Shown: piece by piece, positions 32,684-44,300 of the stretch | How the letters are laid out: the number at the start of each line of letters is the position of its first letter | How positions within the stretch are numbered: the first letter of the stretch is position 1 | Origin: Zygnema circumcarinatum | Taxonomy: Eukaryota; Streptophyta; Zygnematophyceae; Zygnematales; Zygnemataceae | Assembly (NCBI GenBank): GCA_037447605.1 | Contig: CM074807.1 | Location: 2,113,193 to 2,177,192, forward strand | Direction: 5' to 3' | DNA length: 64,000 nucleotides | Translations under genes and position numbers: made by a program | The notes under the pieces: generated by a model | What the model was told of the DNA's origin: nothing | What the model saw: the letters and a program-made list of their open reading frames with translations, nothing else | Databases searched by the model: none

Positions 32684-33254
32684 GACTTCTACCACAGACC
32701 TTTAACCTGCACTAAGCAGCCTCCGGCCGTGCAGGCATTGGCTTCCCTCCAGCTCTGGCAGGGCGCTGCACAGGAGCAGGCGCTGCAGGGAGAGCCGGAG
32801 AGGGAGAGCTGGAGAGGGCAGTGCTGCAGGAGGCCGGGGAGCGGGAGTCTCTCCCATCCGCTGCCACGTGGACTCACTCTCCTTGACTCAATCTCAACGC
32901 AGTTACGTAAAGCGTTGAAACCATCGCCAGCGTTCAATGTGTCCGCACAGTTTCCAGTTCTGTTCGAGTAGTGTCCGATTCAACTGCGCCGGTAGCATGT
33001 TATCCTGTAAAATTTGTAGCCAAAATAGTTGAAAAAAGTCGAGGAAAAATATAGTGGAGCGTGGCGTGCCAGGATTGGTTCCGCTCGTCTCGGGTGGTTG
33101 GTCGACCGATCGTTGTTTTTCCATCAAATTGGTCAAACTATATCAGTCAGTCATGACTCCTAACCAACAAACGTTTTTTTAGTCATCAGGCAGAGAGAGC
33201 CTTTGAGAGTGGCAGGAGGGAGGGTCGTAGGAGGTTCCTGCTTGCTCGGGCGCC
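32684..33254. promoter_or_regulatory. Head-to-head promoter, glutamyl endopeptidase / hydroquinone reductase
   Basis: 571 bp between divergent start codons. One CACGTG (about 32866-32871) lies about 185 bp from the endopeptidase ATG. No other element is clear. Confidence 0.45.
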
Positions 33255-36200
33255 ATGGAGGCGAGAGCAGCGTTGGAGGGCATTCGCACGGAGCATGTGC
33301 TTGGCAGGCGCCATGGACCCTCGCTCGGGCAGCCTGCGCAGCTGCTTTCAAGGCGGTACTCTGTTTCTGTGTGCCTCACTCCTAAGGAGAGCTCCGCGCG
33401 GCAGAGAAAGGAGGCTGCAGGGGTGCGGGCATCCCATGAAGAAAGCTCCAGGTAGAGATCATGCTGAATATTGTGAATGAGATGCGCATATGTCTAGCAA
33501 GAATTGCAGTTTTATGCGGGCAGGTTTAATTCGGCTATGGGACTGCGCGTTAAGTTTTTGGATAAGGTTTTCTTTCGGCTAGTTGTCGAACCGGTTGCGA
33601 GTACTGGTATTGGTGAGCAGCATTATCAGAGTGACGTGCGAAAAGTTATAGCTACAAAGCTGGCGATCAGAGCTTCCCTTCTCTCGATTCAAAAGATCTT
33701 GGCTGCCGAGTCCAATGTAGGCTGCCGAGTCCCATGTACCTTGCACGAGCCCTGTAGCTGCGCAGTTAGACGAGCTTGGAAGATAAGTGGGCTCTGTTGG
33801 CAGAATGCTTTATTGTGTGTGCTGCCACCAACAGCTCTTCGTTCCTTCCCGCAGTGGCAGGTCTGCACTTCAGCTTACAGAAGTTCTTGCAAAGTCTTTG
33901 TGGGGGAAAGGCCTCCCTCCCGGTGCTCTTGTGCAGGCAAGCAATCTTCTCCCACTTTGTTTAAGACATCCACTCGGCGCAGAATACTTAGCAAACTTTG
34001 TGTTAAATTCTTGATGCCTACTATTCGATATCACTGGATGCATGGAAAAGCAGCCTTCACCGTGTATTTTTAAGTGCTTGAAACATCTTTTGCAGTTGGG
34101 CAGAATGCAGAAAATTGCTTTGAGACTCTTTTGAACTTTTGCAATGGCCGACGTCCGGCTTGTTTGTCTACCAATTGTCAATATGGCCAAGAGCTTAAAT
34201 TGGCGACTTTCTTCAATTGTCCTCTTTTTAGCAGAGAAATTCAAGTACCGGATAAGAAGGGCATGCTGAAATGGGAGGAGTGTGATGAATTTTGGAAAGC
34301 AGGTTGTGCGGAACACATGGACGCTTGCCTGGAGTGTCATGATGGGTCAGTTAGCCCCACAGTCAGCGGGGGGAGCCTACACGCGGCCAAAATCGGAATT
34401 CCGTGGCAAAGTGCAGAAGGGCGGGAAATACCCTCCAGAAGCAGGCCGCTATCATCTTTACGCTGCTCTTTCATGTCCGTGGGCTCACAGAACTCTCATA
34501 GTTCACTCTCTCAAGGGTTTGGCGAACGTAGTTCCTGTATCTGTGGCAGTACCTGGGGACTCAGGCTTGTGGGAGTTTAGACCAGGCAAGCAGCAGCAGC
34601 CTTTGAGTGGACTCTACGAAGGGGCAGCTGGACAAGCTTCTTTCCAGCCAACTAACGATCGGGCAAACGGATGCGAACGCTTGAAGGATGTCTATGGGTT
34701 GCGGAGTGGCGGATATGATGGGCGGTCCTCTGTGCCCATGGTGTGGGACACCATAAGGAGGTGTGTTAGCTTGAAAGGCTCTTAGTTCAACTCAGCCAAT
34801 GGGTTTTTTTTTTTTTTCGCACGGTTCATGGTGGAATCTTGAATTTCAGTCAGGTTCCGCTCTTTGCGGTAATGAGGAACAGGTGAAGTGTAGTCGGAGC
34901 ATTTGTGTGATGTTGATGGGTGGGCCTCAGGGCTCCAATTACGATTCAGAGAAGTGGTGAACAACGAGAGTGCTGATATTATAGAAATGCTCAATTCTTC
35001 CTTCAACGACTATGCTGAGCACCCAGAGCTGGAACTTGCACCGGAACATGCACGAGAACAGATGGACGCGTGGAATGCCGAAATTTATGAAAATGTCAAC
35101 AATGGTGTCTACAGGTGAGTGGGGCTCAGTCGATAATAGAATGTAGAGAAAACAAATTGGGTAATGAAAACTGTTTCATGTACCAGTATGGTGAAATTGT
35201 ACATGCCTGCGGTGCGGTCCAGTTGCAGGTAGATGACCTTTTTGAAGTCCATGATGGGAGCACTATGCGTATTTTGCAGCTGTTTGGCAAGGTGAACACC
35301 AGCAAGCAATGAAATTTATTGTCAAATTCTCTGCTCTTGTGATTGTGTTTGTGCAGATGTGGTTTTGCAACTTCCCAGGACTCTTACACAAAGGCTGTGA
35401 CAGATCTCTTTCTAACTCTCGACAAGCTGGATGAGCACTTGAGGATAAATCGCTACATCTGCGGAAACTCCCTCACACTTGCAGATGTCCGTCTCTTCAC
35501 AACGCTCTACCGCTTCGATCCGGTGTACCATACGCTCTTTAAGTGCAGCCGCCAAAAAATAGCCGAGTATGAACACCTTGGTGGTTACCTGCGAGAGCTC
35601 TATCAGGTCAGTAATCGAGTCAACTGCGTGGTGGATCATTTGAATTTGTGATGCGTTTGAATTGTTGATGGCTGCATTGTTCTTGGTGTGCTTCAATTAC
35701 TGGTGGCAAAATCTCAACTTAGCCATTCCTAATTGCTAGAGGGAAATTCCTAGCCACGGACTAGTGAGCGAAGGGAACTTCTTAGCCACCGAATAGAGAC
35801 AACGGGAAATTCTTAAGACTAATGACTTACGAAGTAGCGGCTAACCACACGTTAGTAAATACTGGTTACATTTTAAAACAGCTTGAAACAAAATGAACAT
35901 GTTCCTGTCTATCTGTTGCCATTTGCTGCCCATGTATTGCCATGCAATGGCTGGTTCACATGTGCAGTCCAATAAGTTTCCAAGCATCTTAAAACTTCCT
36001 CTCGAAACTTTTTGGAACTGATGCCAGATGGGTACAGCAAGCCGAGTTGCTGACAGTTCCGTCCCTTCACTGTCCTATTTCTCTGTCGATCCGGGCAGAT
36101 GCCGGCAGTCGCAGCCACATGCGACATGGATGCCATCATGCGCAGCTACTTCGGGTCGCTCTTCCCCCTCAACCCGGGGGGCATTGTGCCGCTCGTGCCC

Positions 36201-36269
36201 TCTGCTTCGACAGCGACTGAATTACTGCGAAGGCACGACAGGGCTGCTGTCACGAGCATGCGCAGTTGA
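33255..36269 (+). CDS. Glutathionyl-hydroquinone reductase (Xi-class GST)
   Basis: Reduces glutathionyl-hydroquinones, using glutathione and an active-site cysteine. Six exons: 33255-33451, 34235-34302, 34367-34760, 34950-35114, 35357-35606 and 36099-36269 (exon 2 may start 3 nt earlier), 414 residues. Signatures: AYTRPKSEFRG, AGRYHLYAALSCPWAHR (catalytic Cys125 in the CPWAHR motif), VPMVWDTIRR, VVNNESADIIEMLNSSFN, EIYENVNNGVYRCGFA, RYICGNSLTLADVRLFTTLYRFD and DMDAIMRSYFGSLFPLNPGGIVP. The first ~65 residues are basic and Ser/Ala-rich and could be a plastid transit peptide, as in other plant members. Intron 2 is only 64 nt (34303-34366). The C-terminal dimer-contact end SYFGSLFPLNPGGIVP is well conserved. 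The protein then extends about 20 residues further than I expect. Confidence 0.92.
35741..35825. repeat. Imperfect ~32-bp tandem repeat (three units) in an intron
   Basis: Three consecutive units begin GGGAAATTC, GGGAACTTC and GGGAAATTC, and the first two continue with (C/T)TAGCCAC and related sequence. They lie in the last intron of the hydroquinone reductase gene. Probably neutral. Confidence 0.55.
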
Positions 36270-38536
36270 AGCTCTCTATTGTTCTATGCTTGTGTCTTGC
36301 GGGAATCTGATGATGGGTGACACTTTGAAAAAGTGGCATGGGGGGTATAACAATGATGGCAGGGGAAGGCAGTGGAGGCAGGCGCGTGTGTTTGCAACTA
36401 AGTTTTTGACAGGTCTCTGCACTCTTGTCGATTTTTTCTTTCCACAATTTTGGACATCGCTAAAGTGCGTTTTTTTCCATCTGATTGTTCCGTTCCAAGC
36501 TACATGTGCCGGCAACGGCTGTCGAGGCGCAGTGTGTTGTTGTCGATGACATGCAGCAGAAGCCATCGGAGGTGATTGCTGGATGTCCTGTTCTGCCATG
36601 GACCGTGCTGGCCCCAAGGAGGCGCCAACCAAGCTGTAAGCTGCAGGGCAAACTGACACGCGTCCATAGGATGTCGCAAACGTCAGCGGAGTGCTGAGCG
36701 CACACCCACTCGCGGCCCGCCCTCATCTTCGGCTCTGCCATGCGGCGCCGCGCACGGCCTGTCTGTTTCCGCTGCACGCACGCTCCAGCCGAACGCCACA
36801 CCCGCCCTGCCAACTCGCCACGCGTGCGAAAGTGTGCGCGTAACGGGCCGCCGTTGGCAATGCCTCTACGTACTGTAGTTCGGCAATGGAAGCAGGCCCA
36901 GGGCAGGGCCGCCCTCCCTCCCTCCCTCGCAAGCAAACGCACGTCAAGTTGTGTACTGTACAGAAAGTAGTCCTGGCGCTAGGCAGGCGGGCGGGCGGGC
37001 GGGCGGGCGGGCGGGCGCGACGGCGCAGGGCCGTGGGTGGCCGTCCTCCCTGTTCGCCGCCGCAGGCAGCTGTGATCCTTGCTGCCGCCGTACGGACGGA
37101 CGGACGGGCGTGCGTACGGCGGCGTGCTCAGCCTCAGCGGCGGGGCGGGGCGGGGCGGGGCCTTCCTGCGGTGCGTGCGCGGCACGTGACCACGGCGGAC
37201 TGAAAACGGCGGATGCATGCGCCTGCGAGGCAGGAAACTTCCACGATGCACGCACGCCAGCCAGCCGGTCAAAAGGACGACCTTGACTACGGCAAGCCTA
37301 AAATGGGCAATCAAGATTTGTTTTAGAATTTTTACCGTCTAGCGAAGACTGGAGAATGCGTCTGGACTCGCTGCCCTGCCTTGTATTTCAGGCTGTGTTA
37401 CTGTTTTGCGTAAAGCTGATGAACAGAGATGCATGCCATGAGAAGGGTTGAGCAGTGTTCCAATTCAAACAAGCTGGAAATTTTTCTTACCTGATTCTCA
37501 AAGGAGGCTTTGAGTACAAATTGATCAGTAGATTATCGCTTTGCATGTGAAGGAAGCCACAGGCAGCTTTGTGTCACATGGAGGAATGCTAATCACAAAG
37601 CTGGATACTACCAGCAAGTCTTAAAAGTAAACACCAAGTCACGTTTGTGTACATCATTCACAAACAGACTTCACTTCCATCACAACGACTCTGCTTTTCA
37701 CTTCACACATTTGAGTTCAAGAAACCACGCATAGTCAGTCCTGAAATGGCCACCTTTCATTTAACAAGAAAGCAACATCCTTTGCTTGGAGGCATCCAGG
37801 TTTGGTCGCACACTCCAGAGAGGCATTACGCTATAAAGAAGTCAAGAATGGCCCCATTCAAAAACTCTTTCACGCACGCATTGAACCCGCGACAAACTAC
37901 CGCATCTTCAAAGGAACCCCAGTATTTAGAATAAATGTCATTCCAGGAGTGGGAACAAAAAGAAAAGCAATGTGAATCTGCCCTGCTGCGTAAATCACCC
38001 CATCCTCCCACGTCTACTCCTACATTATACAACACTGGCTAAAGAATGTCGTCTGCATGTCGTGTTCCGCAAAAAAAAAAGAACTTCCCAAATTCTTCAA
38101 GGAATAAATAATTTGATGAGGTTCGCCCTTATCCCTAGACAAAGGAGATGCCGCTGTGGACGTGCCCAGGGAGTGCCAAGCAAACCGTTTGACCAAGCGG
38201 TGTTATTTGACTAGACTAGGATTAGTAGGGAGGAGAGCGAGAACCAAACTTGAGACACCTCGTGCAGCCCCTCTTGTTACGACACATACACTAGTGCCAA
38301 AATAGACCCCTCTAGCCATGGTTGCGGTTGACCCTTCGCGACGCATTACGTTGGACTCGATGAGAGCCCTTTGATTAGACGCGTCTTGCAGTGGAAGAAC
38401 CTTATTGCACTTTTGGAACTTCCTTGTCGAGCAGTAGAGGTAACCTCCGATGGGTCAGAAAGCTTCATTGTTCAAATGGACCAAATGGCTTGCCCTAGAA
38501 AAACTCCTAAAGACTGTCTGTGTTAAGTGCCTACCA
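36270..38536. other. Long intergenic region with a GC-rich island and G-quadruplex motifs
   Basis: This 2.3-kb gap lies between two converging genes, yet about 36720-37260 is strongly GC-rich, as are promoters elsewhere in the window. It contains a (GGGC)n run at about 36985-37017 and four runs of GGGG at about 37142-37160, both classic G-quadruplex patterns. The word CGTAC also recurs here. No ORF with a family resemblance was found. The island could be the promoter of an unrecognised transcript. The right part is the NHL gene's 3' end. Confidence 0.5.
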
Positions 38537-40290
38537 TTAGCGGAATACGTGTGGACATGTGGTGTTGAGGACAACCAAAGTGGTCGTATTCAGACCTATA
38601 GTGCAGAGCAGCTGCTTGTCAAAGTCAGACACCAGAATACGCCAAACCACGTTGGCTCGCGCCTTCAAGTTTGCCAGCAGTGTGAGGTTCAAGAATGTTT
38701 CATCGACTGCCTGTTCAAACATATGGCCCACTCCATACAGAGGTTGGTTCCATGCAATCGCATTTGCCGAAAAATTGGTACGTGACTTTGTCGCCTGATC
38801 GAATGGCATAACCTGCAACCACCTTCACCACCTGCATGAGATCTGTACAATTCCAGATGCATTAAGTGCGTGGCAAGCAGCCCAATCCCGTTCAATCTGC
38901 AGCTCCCTCGTGGCCAATCTCTTAGCAGCTTACCTCTCCAGACAACACCACAAGCCGGCTATAACCAAATTCCAGCGAGCCAGTGCGATGGTGCAAATCA
39001 AAGAGCGCGTTAGGGTTATGAACGCCGAACTTCACAGTTACGTTGCCATAAAGTCCTGCCGTGCTGATACCCACAGCATCAAAACTGCGAGCTTCAAAAT
39101 CCAACCGATGTATGTCCACGTTCTGCTCCCTCAAGAAAAGCCGAAAAATATCGCTTCAGTTTAATAGCAAATTTTGAACGAGTAAGAAATGAAAGATATC
39201 CCACAGATGCAAAAGGCTGCCAACTGTCTACGCCTGACTTAACCCCCTCCTTTTATAAAGGTCTCAGTGAGCTATACGACTCCTTTAACAGACAAATCCT
39301 TACCTTTCACACTCCTCCCGGCTTACTGAATCAGCATTTCCCTTCCCCTATCTAGTCATGCAACACCAAATGCATATTGACTGGCAAAAGGGAGATGCAC
39401 CCCCCGTGATGTCTTGCACTTCTACATTACATAAATCCTTCTTAATCATTGTTTCTAGTTGTCTTCGCCGGAACGAAACTCAGACCAGCAGATACCACTT
39501 TTCAAGAACACCTGTTCATGCACTTCTGCACTGCTTCCTCCACATTCTCCCAAGAGAGTGTCCTCTGCCAGACGGATATGCAAATGATCCGCATAGACTG
39601 AGACAGGAGTTCCAAGCCAGAAGGGACACGCCAAAGAATATTGTAACTCACCAATATTGAATAAGTCGGACCATCAGGCCTCCAGATGCTCCAAGCTATG
39701 AGGGCGGCTACTCCCACCATCAGCACAAGAATGAAAATCGTTATCCATACCACGCATGTCACCTGCTTCACATATCGCTGGCGGTCTCTATCCGGATCGG
39801 GGAAATCCTCTTCTTCTTCATCGATTCTTGAAATGGATGGATCCTCAGATGATCGGCCAAAGCGAGTCTTGGAAGGCCCGGCTCCATCCCTCACACTCTG
39901 AGTATCCGAATCTGAAGCATAGTTTATCCCGTGGGATTCAAACCGAGACGGCGAAGATATTGCTGACGAGTATCCAGAATACGTCCCTCCCGGGTCCGAC
40001 ATGGCAGGAGTTTGCACATAATAGGGGGGCGCATGGTAGGGGGATGCCCCTGTAGCGTCTGAATGAAGCGGCGTTTCTACGGTGTAGTACGCATATGGCG
40101 GGTCCACGACGTCCCGCGCAGGCGACTCCGGCGGAGTAGACGCCGTATCGCTGAAGGCGCTGCTGCCGCGCTGCGACTTCCGCGCCCATGCAGGCGTCCT
40201 CCCTCCTCCGCTGCCGCCAGCCACTCCTGACGGGCCCCCGTATAATGGATTGCTCCGCGGCCCTCCAGCAGCTTTCCCTGCCTCTGCCAT
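38537..40290 (-). CDS. NDR1/HIN1-like (NHL), LEA_2-domain membrane protein
   Basis: Three exons (40290-39652, 39122-38934, 38812-38537) encode 367 residues. Residues 1-170 are a Ser/Pro/Gly/Tyr-rich, probably cytosolic and disordered region ending in an acidic patch (DEEEEDFPDPD). A single membrane segment spans about 177-202 (VTCVVWITIFILVLMVGVAA), followed by RPDGPTYSIL and an LEA_2/WHy-type beta-sandwich: VDIHRLDFEARSFDAVG, NVTVKFGVHNPNALFDLH, LEFGYSRLVVLSGE, QPLYGVGHM and LNLTLLANLKARANVVWRIL. This type II membrane layout is that of plant NHL and 'LEA hydroxyproline-rich glycoprotein family' members, linked to pathogen and membrane stress responses. Several N-x-S/T sites lie in the outer domain. 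The precise ligand or role is unknown. Confidence 0.85.
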
Positions 40291-40559
40291 GGCGCCGCCT
40301 TTGCCCTGCGACCTTCCGCTTCTGAGAGCACGAGCGACAGTGAGCGCAGAAAGAGGGAGCGAGGGACGCGAGGGCGGTGGTCCTTCTCTCTCTCACTTGA
40401 CAGCGCCTCCTGCCCGCCCGGCCGCCCTGACAGGCCCCTCCAGTTGCTCCTCTCCGCTCCGCGGGGCGCGGGCGAGGGTGCCGGGCTGCCCGCCACGTCG
40501 GGCAGCTGCAAACGAAGCCGCGCGCGGGCAGGGCAACGGTCCCACCGCCCCTCGCGGGG

Positions 40560-40948
40560 GCGCGACTATAGATCCGTATTATACAGTTTGAGGTTCGATA
40601 CAATGTATAATACAGTATTAATACTGTATTATACACTGTATAATACCTTAACGCAACTGTTAACAGCCGTACAATCGGAACATATATACGTACGGAAATC
40701 ATGTACGGAAGAGGTGTACGAACATGTACGTGCCAAGTCACACGTGTTGAGTGTTTGGCAAGTGACGTGACTTGGCAAGTGCTGGAATTTCAATATTATA
40801 ATCAGATTTTGTTCAACTAACCACGAAAATAAAAAAAATACGTTAAATACATTAAAAATACACTGTATTTTTAAAATGTTGTATAATACGCATGTATTAT
40901 ACAGTGTATTAATACACGCGTTTGATACATACGGATCTATAGGCGCGA
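40560..40948. mobile_element. 377-bp palindrome-rich MITE with 14-bp TIRs and 6-bp target duplication
   Basis: The element (40566-40942) begins CTATAGATCCGTAT and ends with its exact reverse complement. GCGCGA flanks both ends (40560-40565 and 40943-40948), a 6-bp target-site duplication, or 7 bp if the outermost base of one end is ceded. The interior is AT-rich in a very GC-rich setting. It holds a perfect 32-bp palindrome at 40604-40635, a related broken palindrome of TGTATAATAC arms near the right end, and a pair of 11-bp inverted arms TGCCAAGTCAC/GTGACTTGGCA near 40729-40777. No coding capacity. It sits between the divergent NHL and EMC6 start codons. The superfamily is not obvious. Confidence 0.8.
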
Positions 40949-41156
40949 CAGACCGGGCAGGCCCGACAGACCGCCGCGGAACGTTTTTGCGCCGTCCGGA
41001 CCGCAATCCGCGGGCAGGCAAGCGGCGGATCGATCCTGGCGGGCGGCCTGTTGCGTGACGCCCGTGACGTCCCGCCCCGTCCCCTCGCGATTGGCCGCCG
41101 GGCGGGCGGCGCCGCGTGGCGCGCGCAGCCCCTGATCGGCCTCCCGCGCTTGCGAC

Positions 41157-41260
41157 CGTACATAGGTCGTACGAATAATACGGATAACCCGTACAGTACT
41201 GTATCGTACAGTGGTCATCCGTACACACGAGTACGGTACCGTACAATATGGTACAGTGGT
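41157..41260. repeat. GTAC-rich cluster of short perfect palindromes upstream of EMC6
   Basis: About 100 bp with repeated CGTACA/GTACGG words, including the perfect palindromes TACAGTACTGTA and GTACGGTACCGTAC. The composition contrasts with the flanks and resembles parts of the neighbouring MITE, so it may be a second decayed element. It lies 70-170 bp upstream of the EMC6 ATG. Confidence 0.45.
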
Positions 41261-41328
41261 GCCATTTGCTGCAACTTGCAAGCGGAAGGTCTGAGGGGAG
41301 GAGGGCGCTGAAGGGCTGGAGGGTGGCC

Positions 41329-44300
41329 ATGGCGGCCATGGCGACCATGGCGAACATGGCGACCGCCCTCTCTGCGGAGAACATGCAGCATAACGCGCGC
41401 ATAACGTACTATTGGTGAGATTTCAGCACAGATGAGTTTCATCATGGACCTGTGAAAAGTGCTCGATTATTAGCTTGTGCAATTTCTTGTTTATGATTGC
41501 TCTAACATTGGTTTCAATTGATTTCTTTACTCTGCCGCAAAAAAATGTAGAACGGTTTTTCTTTTGTTCTATTGTGACGATAAGCAAGGCCTACTTGAAT
41601 ACCTAGTTGCATGCAACTTAATTGGATCAAAATTACTGGGCTTCGTTTTCCTCCTTTGCTTCCTAAAAAGCCTTAAACGACTTGATCGATGGCAGCATTC
41701 ACTAAGTTGTGGAAATGACAGCCCGCCTGCACCACCTAGTATTGGGGGGAGGAGATTCAGTGAACCCTTCGGCCCACGAATTGTCACTGTCTTTCACATC
41801 TTCTCTTTGTTTCCACTCTAACTCCGCCATTGCTACTTCCCTCATGAGCGGAACAGTGGATGTGGCCTGTAAAGCGTACAGCAGTCGCGGCCCATTTCAC
41901 GTTCTGGAGGCTGGGCTATTAAAAAGTATCTTGCATAATGCCCCTATTTCTTAGGTCTTTTTAAATCTGAAGCATCAGCCGCAAAATGTTAAGGCAAAGC
42001 GTTTTTTCAAAAAGAAGAAAGCTGGAATAGAGAACACGTTTGGTTATGAAGAGGGAGAGGGAGAGGGAGAGGAGAGGGAGAGGGGAGAGGGAGAGGAGAG
42101 GGAGAGGGAGGCGGGAGAGGGAGAGGGAGAGGGAGAGGGAGAGGGAGAGGGAGGGGAGAGGGAGAGGGAGAGGGAGAGGGAGAGGAGAGGGAGAGGGAGA
42201 GGGAGAGGGAGAGGGAGAGGGAGGGAGAGGGCGAGGGCGAGGGAGGGAGGGAGGAGGGAGAGGGAGAGGAGAGGGAGAGGAGAGGGAGAGGGGAGAGGGG
42301 AGAGGGAGCGGGGAGCGAGCGGGGATGGGGAGAGGGAGAGGGGAGAGGGAGAGGGAGAGGGGAGAGGGAGGGAGAGGGGAGAGGGGAGAGGGAGGAGAGG
42401 GGAGAGGGAGGGGAGGAGGGGAGGAGGGGAGAGGGAGAGGGAGAGAGGGGAGAGGGAGAGGGAGAGGGGAGAGGGAGAGGGAGAGGGAGAGGGAGAGGGG
42501 AGAGGGGAGAGGGAGAGGGAGAGGGAGAGGGAGAGGAGAGGGAGAGGGGAGGAGGGGAGAGGGAGAGGGAGAGGAGAGGGGAGGAGGAGAGGGGAGAGGG
42601 AGAGAGGGAGAGGGGAGAGGGGAGAGGGAGAGGGGAGAGGGAGAGAGGGGAGAGGGGAGAGGGAGAGGGAGAGGGAGAGGGGAGAGGGGAGAGGGAGAGG
42701 GGAGAGGGAGAGGGGAGAGGAGAGGGAGAGGGGAGAGGGGAGAGGGGAGAGGGAGAGGGAGAGGGGAGAGGGGAGAGGGGAGAGGGAGAGGGAGAGGGGA
42801 GAGGGGAGAGGGAGAGGGGAGAGGGGAGAGGGGAGAGGGAGAGGGAGAGGGAGAGGGGAGAGGGAGAGGGGAGGAGGGAGAGGGAGGAGGGGAGAGGGAG
42901 AGGGGAGAGGGAGAGGGAGAGGGGAGAGGGAGAGGGAGAGGGAGAGGGGGAGAGGGAGAGGAGAGGGAGAAAAGAGGAGAGGGAGAGGGAGAGGGGGAGA
43001 GGGGAGAGGGGAGAGGGGAGAGGGAGAGGGAGAGGGGAGAGGGGAGAGAGGGAGAGAGGGGAGAGGGAGAGGGAGAGGGGAGAGGGAGAGGGAGAGGGAG
43101 AGGGGAGAGGGAGAGGGAGAGGGAGAGGGAGAGGAGAGGGAGAGGGAGAGGAGAGGGAGAGGGAGAGGGAGAGGGAGAGGAGAGGAGAGGAGAGGGAGAG
43201 GGAGAGGGAGAGGGAGAGAGGAGAGGAGAGGGAGAGGAGAGGAGAGGAGAGGGAGAGGGAGAGGGAGAGGGAGAGGGGAGAGGGGAGAGGAGAGGGAGAG
43301 GGGAGAGGGAGAGGAGAGGAGAGGAGGGAGAGGGGAGAGGGAGAGGGAGAGGAGAGGGAGAGGGGAGAGGAGAGGGGAGAGGGAGAGGGGAGAGGGGAGA
43401 GGGGGGAGGAGGGGAGGAGGGATGAGGGGAGAGGGAGAGGGAGAGAGGAGAGGGGAGAGGGAGAGGGAGAGGGAGAGGGGAGGGAGAGGGAGAGGGAGAG
43501 GGGAGAGGGAGAGGGAGAGGGAGAGGGGAGAGGAGAGGGAGAGGAGAGGGAGAGGGAGAGGGAGAGGGAGAGGAGGAGGGAGAGGGGAGAGGAGAGGAGA
43601 GGGAGAGGGAGAGGGAGAGGAGAGGGAGAGGGGAGAGGGGAGAGGGAGAGGGGAGAGGGAGAGGAGGAGAGGGAGGAGGGAGAGGGGAGAGGGGAGAGGG
43701 AGAGGGGAGAGGGTGAGGGAGAGGGGAGAGGGAGAGGGAGAGGGAGAGGGAGAGGGAGAGGGGAGAGGGAGAGGGAGAGGGAGAGGGAGAGGGAGAGGGA
43801 GAGGGGAGAGGGGAGAGGGGAGAAAGAGAGGAGGAGGAGGGAGAGGGGAGAGGGAGAGGGAGAGGGAGAGGGAGAGGGGGAGAGGGGAGAGGAGAGGGAG
43901 AGGGAGAGGAGAGGGAGAGGGAGAGGTGGCGAGAGGGAGAGGGGAGGGAGAGGGAGAGGGGAGGAGGGAGAGGAGAGGGAGAGGGAGAGGGAGAGGGAGA
44001 GGGAGAGGGAGAGGGAGAGGGAGAGGGAGAGGGGAGAGGGGAGAGGGGAGAGGGAGAGGGAGAGGGAGAGGGAGAGGGAGAGGGAGGGAGAGGGAGCCAC
44101 GCAGGTTTCCCCAAGGAATGTCAATTTAAAGGAACCTCCTTAACCGGTATGTCTCTAGAAAATTTCAGGTTTGAGAGGCTGATCTCATGCGAATTATATG
44201 GAAATTGGGGAATGTGCATATTGTTGGCCTAAGCCTTTGAAGTAAGTAGTAATAGGTATCCCTTTTCGTAAACATTTGACATTTTTTTCTAGAAAGCTTG

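Noticed and set aside
41961-44129. Very long open frames (up to 717 codons) on both strands over the GA-rich tract, coding only Arg/Glu/Gly or Ser/Pro/Leu
   Set aside because: They arise because a homopurine repeat contains almost no stop codons. The composition is purely repeat-driven, and the tract lies inside a well-supported EMC6 intron.
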